Below are positions 6,341 to 11,963 of a DNA stretch of 12,959 nt, piece after piece; positions within the stretch are counted from its first letter, which is position 1; each line of letters starts with the position of its first letter. The notes below the pieces were generated by a model. It saw nothing but the letters and a program-made list of their open reading frames with translations, searched no databases and had not been told where the DNA came from. Source of the DNA: JBBQVS01 sp038211295 (GTDB lineage Bacteria > Chloroflexota > Ktedonobacteria > Ktedonobacterales > Ktedonobacteraceae); the NCBI GenBank assembly GCA_038211295.1, contig JBBQVS010000101.1, positions 1-12,959 on the forward strand. The letters are read 5' to 3'. The position numbers and the translations under genes were made by a program.

Positions 6341-6930
6341 GCTTGTCCTCTTTCATCTGGATTTCCCGCTGGTTTCTCGTTGATCGAACCGTCATCAAGA
6401 GAATGAATATATGCGATAAAACTCTCCGAGAGTCCCACACCACGCAAAAATTCTACGGGAAGAGTTCCTTTCGATCTGAGAAGAGTATCGATACCCAGAG
6501 TCGAAGTTTGCTTATGACTGATCGTGCTCAAATTTTTACATCCTTGCAGATGAAGATTTGCCAAAACCGTGCGTCCGAATACTGCGTTTGTAAAATCTGT
6601 TTCTAAGAGTCTCGTTTCGACAAAGATGGCTTCCGTGAGGTCTGCTTGTGTAAGATTTGCGTCTGTGAGCTCAGCATCAATAAGATTTACTCGATGAAGA
6701 TTTGCGCCAGCGAGATTTGCACCAAAAAGATTCGCTCCACTCAGGTTCGCAAAGACAAGGTTTGCTCCTGTAAGATTAGTAAAAGCAAAATTAGCTGCTT
6801 TCAAGTCGAGGTTATAGAGGTCAATATTACTCAGATCAGGAGTGAGATGGAGGTCGTGAGTAGCACGTCTCCACGTGTTCCATTGATTCACACCTTGTAG
6901 AATTATGTGTTTGTGCTCTTCATTCGCCAT
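6337..6930 (-). CDS. pentapeptide-repeat protein with TIR-linker tail but no TIR domain
   Basis: The product has 197 residues. Residues about 32-130 are pentapeptide repeats of A(D/N)LXX type (for example LTGANLVFANLSGANLFGAN), which fold as a right-handed quadrilateral beta-helix. Residues 142-178 (TSTLGIDTLLRSKGTLPVEF, LRGVGLSESFIAYIHSL) match the segment that, in many cyanobacterial and Chloroflexota proteins, links pentapeptide repeats to a C-terminal TIR domain beginning with a CFISYS-like strand. Here the chain ends 19 residues later with a polar tail, so the TIR domain is missing. GAGGAG lies 9 bases before ATG 6928-6930. The gene is first in a three-gene overlapping unit. Family membership of the repeats is certain; the TIR-linker identity is from remembered relatives. 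Confidence 0.88.
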   Translation of the reverse strand: MANEEHKHIILQGVNQWNTWRRATHDLHLTPDLSNIDLYNLDLKAANFAFTNLTGANLVFANLSGANLFGANLAGANLHRVNLIDAELTDANLTQADLTEAIFVETRLLETDFTNAVFGRTVLANLHLQGCKNLSTISHKQTSTLGIDTLLRSKGTLPVEFLRGVGLSESFIAYIHSLDDGSINEKPAGNPDERGQA

Positions 6931-6948
6931 GATGTACTTCTCCTCTAT

Positions 6949-6964
6949 CTCCTAAAAATAGGAG
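6949..6964 (-). promoter_or_regulatory. 5'UTR hairpin of the pentapeptide gene
   Basis: CTCCTA and TAGGAG pair perfectly over a 4-base loop, 18-34 bases upstream of the pentapeptide start codon. The paired TAGGAG lies just ahead of the GAGGAG used as Shine-Dalgarno, so the hairpin could modulate ribosome access. Functional meaning is speculative. Confidence 0.25.
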
Positions 6965-6988
6965 GTGTAACATCTACAATAAAATATC

Positions 6989-7017
6989 ATTATAGACGAA
7001 ATTTTCTTTATAGGAAA
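6989..7017 (-). promoter_or_regulatory. predicted promoter of the pentapeptide/orphan/LuxR unit
   Basis: A perfect minus-strand -10 box TATAAT lies at 6989-6994 in an AT-rich stretch about 60 bases upstream of the start codon. The -35 at 17-base spacing (7012-7017, TTTCCT) is poor, so the promoter may need an activator. Confidence 0.4.
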
Positions 7018-7072
7018 TGAGGCTCTTGAATATGGACGAACCAGCATACAACGCGAAGCTCCTGTCCTGTTC

Positions 7073-7303
7073 CTATGACTCATCTAATGGTGGATCTGAC
7101 CGGTTCTGTTCTATCATCTCCAGTGCCTCGTAGAGCCAGCGGATATAGGTTTTTTCAAAATCGATGGCGAAGTGAGTGATGAGCGCGAAGTAGGGATCTG
7201 CTTCGCGCTCGGCGGCGTAGGGATTGGGGCGTTGGTTGCCCTGTGGATAGGTGCCTTGCGTGGGAATATGATGCGCGTTCTGGCGATAGGCCAGCAGGCT
7301 CAT
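7073..7303 (-). pseudogene. 3' remnant of another gene, possibly a PadR-like regulator
   Basis: This frame ends at TAG 7073-7075 and reads as a real protein from about ATG 7301-7303: MSLLAYRQNAHHIPTQGTYP, then AEREADPYFALITHFAIDFE and TYIRWLYEALEMIEQ. The amphipathic final helices resemble the C-terminal part of PadR-type regulators, which pair with an N-terminal winged helix. That winged helix is absent here. Upstream, the frame (open to 7399) overlaps the ATPase fragment in another frame and no longer looks like a protein. It is most simply the tail of a gene whose front was deleted, joined out of frame to the ATPase gene. The family is uncertain. Confidence 0.4.
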
Positions 7304-7521
7304 CTCATGGGTGGCAGATAAATATCGCCCTTCATATCGCCTGCAATCCGCGTGGGGATCAGGCCAGCAAGGGCGAGTGCGAGAGTAGACTTCCCGCACC
7401 CAGATGGCCCCGCCAGCAGCACAAATTGCCCGCTCGGAATTGTCAGATCGATATCCCTTAGCACAGAGCTAGAGGTATCCTGATAGGCGAAAGACAGGTG
7501 ATCTATGCGTATGTCTGGCAT
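7300..7521 (-). pseudogene. truncated ECF-type ABC ATPase (N-terminal 73 codons only)
   Basis: ATG 7519-7521, with AAAGGG upstream, opens a typical energy-coupling-factor ATPase: IRIDHLSFAYQDTSSSVLRD, IDLTIPSGQFVLLAG, then Walker A GPSGCGKST at residues 38-46 and the ECF-like IPTRIAGDMKGDI. It stops at codon 74, without Q-loop, ABC signature, Walker B or H-loop, so it cannot hydrolyse ATP. A full protein would be 270 residues or more, often duplicated. The reading turns abnormal at about 7310-7330, where a different gene's tail begins in another frame (7073-7303). It follows the S component and a small membrane protein in the same operon, so this ECF operon is broken. Confidence 0.8.
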
Positions 7522-7529
7522 ATTGCCCT

Positions 7530-7817
7530 TTATCCTCTGGTCTCAGTACCCGCTCTATCGGATATGACTTCCTCTGCCTCTGGTGCGACAGGAACGGACA
7601 CAACTCCCGCCGCGTTCGCGCGAGCAGACATGACAAACGCGATAATCGTGACGATGAGCAGAATGCCCGCCGCGATCAGAATGGTTGTTCCGTCGGGCAA
7701 GTTCAAGGTGCCTTGCGTCTCGTCCTTGTTATAGTGGCTCACAAGCATGTAAATGCCATCGGCGGCGAGCAGGACGGTCAAGACCGCCCCAATAATGCCA
7801 AGTAATCTCAGGTTCAT
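7530..7817 (-). CDS. 95-aa two-TM protein in the ECF operon
   Basis: ATG 7815-7817 overlaps the stop of the S-component gene as ATGA, so the two are translationally coupled. The product has two membrane segments (about residues 4-25 and 47-64), an exposed loop with HYNKDETQGTLNLPDGT, and a cytosolic or external acidic tail (PVAPEAEEVISDRAGTETRG). I do not recognise the family. Its place between the ECF S component and ATPase suggests an accessory or scaffold subunit of this transporter, but that is inference from position. Confidence 0.7.
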   Translation of the reverse strand: MNLRLLGIIGAVLTVLLAADGIYMLVSHYNKDETQGTLNLPDGTTILIAAGILLIVTIIAFVMSARANAAGVVSVPVAPEAEEVISDRAGTETRG

Positions 7818-8611
7818 AATGCGCTTCCTTCTTTCGCGGTTTGTGGCACAACTGGTACTCCTGCATCGGTGCCATCACGCGCGATAGGCGCGGTGCGGCG
7901 TGCTGATGGGTTGACCGATTGCGCGATACGAATGGCGAGTGGCGCGGAGATCGCCGCCTCGATACCATTGCCGATCACGTTGAAAAGCGTGTAGAAGAAA
8001 ATGTAGCCAAGCGTCTTTGTCTCACCAAACAGGAGTGGGGTCATGATCGCGGATTGAAAGGTCGTGGCGGGAAAGGCGCGTAACGCCCCCATGAAGAAGC
8101 CATCAATGATGACCTGTGCGCCACCACGTGCGAAAACGCGATTGCCACGCAATACGAAGTATAGGTCAATAAAAACACCCTGCATGATGCCGTAAGGCCA
8201 TGCCAGCACGTTGAGGCCCTGTCCGCTATAAAAGAGTTGCATTAACAGAAAGTTGAGAAACACCATCGCCGTCGCCACGCCTGGCTTGCGTACCATTGCG
8301 ATACCAACCATGAGCAGAAACATGTAGGGCAAGTCGTTGAGCGCGAACGCATGACCGAACGGAATAAGATTGATGAGCGGCGTAATAAACTGGTCGCCGA
8401 TGAGGTTGTCATAGACCTCAAGCAACACGCCAAGCATTGCCACAACCAGAATGTCTTGCGTTGTCCAGCGCATAAAGCCGAGCGAACGACCTCGTCGCCA
8501 GATAAAGAAGAGTGCAGCAAGCACGACAACCCATGCGACAACGTAGAGAGAGACGTTCAATCCAAAGGGAAGTTGAACCGTCGTCGTCCCAACCCAGGAC
8601 TTGGGAAACAT
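7814..8611 (-). CDS. ECF transporter S (substrate-binding) component, YkoE-like
   Basis: The product is an integral membrane protein of 265 residues with about six or seven hydrophobic segments. A short N-terminal helix and TM (SLYVVAWVVVLAALFFIW) are followed by MRWTTQDILVVAMLGVLLEV at about 47-66, the region that in YkoE/thiamine-precursor S components begins the substrate-binding bundle. The C-terminus is a soluble Ala/Pro/Arg-rich tail. GGAGG lies 7 bases before ATG 8609-8611. S components capture a vitamin or its precursor and deliver it to an EcfT/EcfA motor. Downstream come a coupled two-TM protein and a truncated EcfA; no EcfT is in the window. Substrate is unproven: YkoE relatives suggest thiamine or HMP, but I found no TPP riboswitch motif upstream. 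Confidence 0.75.
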   Translation of the reverse strand: MFPKSWVGTTTVQLPFGLNVSLYVVAWVVVLAALFFIWRRGRSLGFMRWTTQDILVVAMLGVLLEVYDNLIGDQFITPLINLIPFGHAFALNDLPYMFLLMVGIAMVRKPGVATAMVFLNFLLMQLFYSGQGLNVLAWPYGIMQGVFIDLYFVLRGNRVFARGGAQVIIDGFFMGALRAFPATTFQSAIMTPLLFGETKTLGYIFFYTLFNVIGNGIEAAISAPLAIRIAQSVNPSARRTAPIARDGTDAGVPVVPQTAKEGSAL

Positions 8612-8667
8612 AATGATACCTCCGTATGAATGCGTAGCAGACTAAAATTTTACGTGCTACGAAGATT

Positions 8668-8673
8668 ATTATA
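8668..8673 (-). promoter_or_regulatory. extended -10 promoter of the ECF operon
   Basis: On the minus strand TATAAT is preceded directly by TGC, giving an extended -10 element (TGnTATAAT), which can compensate for the poor -35 at the expected place. It lies about 57 bases upstream of the S-component start. The rest of 8612-8854 is AT-rich and without a credible gene. Confidence 0.5.
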
Positions 8674-8854
8674 GCAATACAGTATGAAATTCTGTTTAAG
8701 GTGTGTTAAATACTGTAATATTTCTGTAAAATGTAGATTGATGAGGTTGTTTACATTGTGCGAATACGATGAGAACAGTGTAGGAGCATTGACACAAAGT
8801 GAGTTTTTCTGAAAGCGCAAAGAGGGAGGATGAGGAACATGAGAGACTGAGAGT

Positions 8855-8914
8855 GGCATAACGGGGAGGGTGCAAGCCGTGCCATGCTCTCTCTTGCCCC
8901 CTCCCCGTTATGCC
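8855..8914. terminator. long GC-rich hairpin after the stress-domain gene
   Basis: The 16 bases GGCATAACGGGGAGGG (8855-8870) are exactly complementary to 8899-8914. After one mismatch, GCAAG (8872-8876) pairs with CTTGC (8893-8897), leaving a 16-base loop. It starts 23 bases after the stop of the minus-strand gene at 8937, a terminator's position, but no U-run follows on either strand. It may be a terminator or mRNA-end stabiliser, or a dispersed palindromic repeat. Confidence 0.5.
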
Positions 8915-8936
8915 AGTGTTACAGTATGTTCGCTTG

Positions 8937-10817
8937 CTAGTATTGGCTTATGCGGGCATGTGTGTCTTGTAGTTCCGTGTGCGTAGCCGCCAGTTCTGCT
9001 TGCAGGGCCTGCATCTGCTGTCGCAAGCCTTGTAGCAACTGTTCACGCTCTTTCTCTTTCTTAACCTGCTCTTCGCGGCTCTTAGCCGTTTGCAGTTGCG
9101 TTTTAACATCTTGCAATTGCTGTTGCAGAACTGCGATTTGCGCTTGCAGTTGGGCTAACTCGTCTTCCAGTTCGGTTTCATGAGAGGTTGAAGCAACTGG
9201 CTGTGCAGGCGTGACCTCGCTTACGGGAGACTCCTGCGACAAAGCAGTGTTATCGGTGGTATCCATAATTGGCTGTACTGCCTGTGGCTCTGCTACTTCG
9301 ATAGACGTAGCCTCGCCCTGTACTGCCTGCGGGAGACTGATTCCCTCATGCGCGGCAATCGGGTCTGCAACCAACGGCTCTGTGGGAGCGTCGGCTAACG
9401 TTGATGACTCATCTTGCACATCCTGAATGCTAGATATACTAACTTCCTCTTGCGCGGTGGCAGCATACAGTGGTTGCACCTCTGGCGTGTCATACGTGTG
9501 AACAACCTCTTGCTCGGTCTGCGCGGCTGGCGGTTGAACCTCGTGTTCTGTAACGGTCTCGTTCACTACTGGCTCCTGACTCTGCGTTATGTGAGTGGAT
9601 TGCTGCTCATGAGTATGGTCGTGGGTCGTGAGTGGCTCTGCGTCTTGTACAGCAGACAATGGTTCGGCGTGATGCTCGATGGCGTATTCTGATATTATCG
9701 CTTCCGGTGCTGGCTGCTGCTCCGCATGATGCGTGGTGGAATCGAATTCATGCGTCTCATCATGCAGTATAGGCGTTGTAGCAGCAAGGGGGTGTGGCTC
9801 AACGTCTGTATCCAACGTGGTTTGGTGCGCTGACTCGTGCTCGGTGGCGACTTCCGATGGAGCATCGTGCGCCTCTACGCTCTGTTCCGACGCAGTTGTG
9901 GTCGCGACTACAGGTTCGATTGTGTGATCGGTTGATGTCGTGGTCAAGGGTTCGGGGGTAACGACCTGTGTTGCTGGATGGTACGGGTCAAGACCATTCT
10001 CCTCGGAGAGCGTGGTGAGTGTCTCATCGGTCAAATCACTACTGGGGGCAAGAGTGGGATTTACCGACTGCTGAGCTTCGCCGTGTTCCTGCTGTACAGA
10101 GGGTTCTGGCCGGTAATGTTTTGACCAAGGGTTTACGTCATGCTCCTGTACTACTGGAGCGTCTGTATGTAGTTCTTCATGACTCTGGATAGCGTCTTCT
10201 GCTACTGGTTCGTCCGTGGGCTGAGTTGTGGTGTCTTGCACTGGTGGCGTGGCTACATAGGGTTCCACAATAGGGTGATAATGCGTTGCATCTTCTGCTG
10301 TTGGCTCGTCCGTGTGAGGTTCTGTGTGGTGCGTTGTAGTATCTTCTACCACAGGCATGGCTACATAGGGTTCCACTACCGTGTGATGTGCCGTGTCTGC
10401 TACCACGAGAGCATCTGGTTGGATGTCGCTTGTGGTTTCTGACTCGTGCTGTACGTCCGTTGTTGGGATAGCGTTGTATGCGCCATATTGCTGCATGATT
10501 ACGTGTGCTTCTTGTTCGCGCCCAGGGGCATAGATTGCGAGAATAATATTGCCGTCCTTATGCTCCTGCGAATAGAAATGTGCTTCTTCATCTGAAAGCC
10601 CCATGTTAGTTAGATCATGGGCAACTGTATCACTTGCTGTACTTGACCCTGTAAATAAGTTCTTGATGTCCCCAAAGAACCCACCGGAGGTGGCGGGTAC
10701 AGATTTACGAATCTGCTCATGTGTAAAACCCGCATTGTAAAATGCGTCCATTGCCTGCTCTGCGGCTATTTCTTCTCTGAAAACGCCCACGATTGCGGAA
10801 GATGGTGTCACCGACAT
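8937..10817 (-). CDS. GSP17M-like domain protein with long low-complexity linker and coiled coil
   Basis: The 626-residue product has three parts. Residues about 5-116 match the general stress protein 17M (YflT) fold: AIVGVFREEIAAEQAMDAFY, GGFFGDIKNLFTG, and MGLSDEEAHFYSQEHKDGNI followed by ILAIYA. Residues about 117-545 are disordered-looking and rich in Thr, Glu, Pro, Val, Ala and His (clusters such as DTTTHHTEPHTDEP), with an internal repeat (VEPYVAxP at 148-155 and 184-191). Residues about 548-622 are a strong coiled coil with heptads (LEDELAQLQAQIAVLQQQLQ). GGGGAGC precedes ATG 10815-10817. The architecture suggests a scaffold or tether for a stress response, perhaps at the spore or envelope. 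There is no signal peptide or TM, so it is probably cytoplasmic. Function is unknown. Confidence 0.8.
   Translation of the reverse strand: MSVTPSSAIVGVFREEIAAEQAMDAFYNAGFTHEQIRKSVPATSGGFFGDIKNLFTGSSTASDTVAHDLTNMGLSDEEAHFYSQEHKDGNIILAIYAPGREQEAHVIMQQYGAYNAIPTTDVQHESETTSDIQPDALVVADTAHHTVVEPYVAMPVVEDTTTHHTEPHTDEPTAEDATHYHPIVEPYVATPPVQDTTTQPTDEPVAEDAIQSHEELHTDAPVVQEHDVNPWSKHYRPEPSVQQEHGEAQQSVNPTLAPSSDLTDETLTTLSEENGLDPYHPATQVVTPEPLTTTSTDHTIEPVVATTTASEQSVEAHDAPSEVATEHESAHQTTLDTDVEPHPLAATTPILHDETHEFDSTTHHAEQQPAPEAIISEYAIEHHAEPLSAVQDAEPLTTHDHTHEQQSTHITQSQEPVVNETVTEHEVQPPAAQTEQEVVHTYDTPEVQPLYAATAQEEVSISSIQDVQDESSTLADAPTEPLVADPIAAHEGISLPQAVQGEATSIEVAEPQAVQPIMDTTDNTALSQESPVSEVTPAQPVASTSHETELEDELAQLQAQIAVLQQQLQDVKTQLQTAKSREEQVKKEKEREQLLQGLRQQMQALQAELAATHTELQDTHARISQY
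10250..10376 (-). repeat. 108-bp direct repeat inside the low-complexity linker
   Basis: The 19 bases at 10250-10268 (TGGCTACATAGGGTTCCAC) recur exactly at 10358-10376, offset 108 bases or 36 codons. Around them the protein repeats VEPYVA(M/T)P, DTTT, TDEP and AEDA. It indicates growth of the linker by tandem duplication. Confidence 0.65.
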
Positions 10818-10838
10818 CTTTTGCTCCCCTACTAGCTA

Positions 10839-10859
10839 ACACTCTCTCACAAAGAGTGT
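10839..10859 (-). promoter_or_regulatory. 5'UTR hairpin of the stress-domain gene
   Basis: ACACTCT (10839-10845) and AGAGTGT (10853-10859) pair perfectly over a 7-base loop, about 22 bases before the start codon and just ahead of the Shine-Dalgarno sequence. It may stabilise the mRNA or tune translation. Confidence 0.3.
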
Positions 10860-10886
10860 CAGAAAATTTAGTACCGAACCATCATA

Positions 10887-10913
10887 AGTATATCACCTTT
10901 TACCTATACTCAA
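10887..10913 (-). promoter_or_regulatory. predicted promoter of the stress-domain gene
   Basis: On the minus strand TTGAGT (10908-10913) and TATACT (10887-10892) are separated by 15 bases, about 70 bases upstream of the start codon. The hexamers are good and the spacing is a little short. Confidence 0.4.
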
Positions 10914-10954
10914 GAGTTGTACGGGCCAAATTAGCAAGAAGATGCACGTTTCGT

Positions 10955-11407
10955 TTACCGAGGCAAATCTTCGCTGTCAAGCCACAGCGTGACGGGGCCA
11001 TCATTGCAAAGTGTGACCTGCATATCAGCCCCAAAAACACCACTTGCTACGGTAATCTTGTACTCCGCAAGCAGGCTTTTGAAATGTTCAAAGAGCTGCT
11101 TCGCAACCGCGGGGTGGGCCGCGTTGATAAAACTGGGGCGGCGACCTTTGCGCGTGTCCGCATACAGCGTAAATTGTGAGACAACAAGCACGCTACCAGC
11201 GATATCAAGCAGCGAGGCGTTCATCTTTCCGTCGGCATCCGCGAAGATACGGAGATGCACAATCTTATCGACAAGCGTTTTTGCCCGCGCCTCGCTATCA
11301 TTTAGCCCAACACCAAGCAAGAGCAGCAGGCCGCGCCCAATTTGACTCACGGCTTGTTCATCAACCACCACACTTGCGCTACTGACGCGCTGTACTACTA
11401 CTCTCAT
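10955..11407 (-). CDS. dtd: D-aminoacyl-tRNA deacylase
   Basis: The product is 150 residues, the usual length of DTD. It hydrolyses D-amino acids (and glycine on tRNA-Ala) from mischarged tRNAs, protecting translation in the cytoplasm. The start MRVVVQRVSSASVVVD is typical. The active-site motif SQFTLYADTRKGRRPSF begins at residue 77, and the invariant cross-subunit Gly-cisPro motif lies in NDGPVT at 135-140. ATG 11405-11407 is the natural start for the family, though the SD is weak. It lies 34 bases after acpS and is probably the last gene of the ugd-acpS-dtd cluster. Confidence 0.96.
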   Translation of the reverse strand: MRVVVQRVSSASVVVDEQAVSQIGRGLLLLLGVGLNDSEARAKTLVDKIVHLRIFADADGKMNASLLDIAGSVLVVSQFTLYADTRKGRRPSFINAAHPAVAKQLFEHFKSLLAEYKITVASGVFGADMQVTLCNDGPVTLWLDSEDLPR

Positions 11408-11441
11408 GCTCTCGTCCTACATCCATTCGTTTAACGCTTGT

Positions 11442-11963
11442 TCAGACATCTGCAATAGTAGTCCCTGCGACCTGCACGCCTACCGCGATAGCGATAGACA
11501 GGTGCGCGAGGTCAGCCATACTAACATCGAAGGCGGTCAGGCCGAGAGCGTCGGCACGGCGTTTGGCATTGCCGTGTAGCCGCACAGAGGGGCGTCCGCT
11601 TCGGAGCTGCACGACCTCCATTTCGCGCCAGGCAACGCCATGTATTCCTGTTCCCAGTGCTTTGCTGATTGCTTCTTTTGCCGCAAAACGGCCCGCGAGC
11701 TTCTCAACACGACCCCGACACTGGCGTATCTCGGTCTCGGTAAAGACACGTTTGAGAAACCGTTCGCCATGATGGGCGAAGACTTTTCGCACACGGTCAA
11801 CCTCGATAATATCGATACCAACGGCGACATTGACGCCCTGTGGAAGACACAGGGGCGTCGGAAGACCAGCCACACCCGCAGGCCCGAAAAGCCAGTCGGG
11901 GGGCGCGGCCCCCGCTTGACCGACAAGCGGCGTAAAGAGCAATGACTGATCTTCCTCTTCCAT
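11442..11963 (-). CDS. acpS: holo-[acyl-carrier-protein] synthase with an unusual N-terminal insert
   Basis: The product transfers 4'-phosphopantetheine from CoA to apo-ACP for fatty-acid synthesis. Core motifs are intact: VGIDIIEVDRVRKV (Asp51 the Mg ligand), FTETEI (75-80) and AGRFAAKEAISKALGTGI (Glu97). Length is 173 residues against about 120-135 usual. The excess is residues 1-47, since normal AcpS begins within a few residues of VGIDI. The start is firm: ATG 11961-11963 overlaps the ugd stop as TAATG and has GGAGG 10 bases upstream. No ATG lies between the insert and the core, although GTG at residue 31 is possible. Residues 12-44 are encoded by a stretch made of three palindromes (see the repeat at 11832-11930). 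Confidence 0.95.
   Translation of the reverse strand: MEEEDQSLLFTPLVGQAGAAPPDWLFGPAGVAGLPTPLCLPQGVNVAVGIDIIEVDRVRKVFAHHGERFLKRVFTETEIRQCRGRVEKLAGRFAAKEAISKALGTGIHGVAWREMEVVQLRSGRPSVRLHGNAKRRADALGLTAFDVSMADLAHLSIAIAVGVQVAGTTIADV
11832..11930. repeat. 99-bp palindromic element inside acpS
   Basis: Three hairpins lie within 99 bases: GACGCCCTGTG/CACAGGGGCGTC (11832-11859, 5-base loop, one bulged base), CGGGGGGC/GCCCCCG (11897-11914, one bulged base) and CCGCTTG/CAAGCGG (11912-11930, 5-base loop; it shares three bases with the second). The stretch is far more GC-rich than its surroundings and is exactly 33 codons long. Removing it would leave MEEEDQSLLFT joined to NVAVGIDI, a nearly normal AcpS N-terminus. 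It looks like a palindromic repeat inserted in frame. Confidence 0.6.

Noticed and set aside
8650..8859. 69-codon minus-strand frame upstream of the ECF S component
   Set aside because: It covers the extended -10 promoter, is AT-driven in composition, and lacks an SD.
8612..8936. Possible TPP riboswitch before the YkoE-like S component
   Set aside because: The conserved CTGAGA and ACCTGA elements are not arranged in the needed order on the minus strand. The only CTGAGA is on the plus strand.
8950..10442. Several Ser/Cys/Val-rich plus-strand frames opposite the stress-domain gene
   Set aside because: They are mirror readings of the low-complexity linker and coiled coil, with no ribosome binding sites and no family features.
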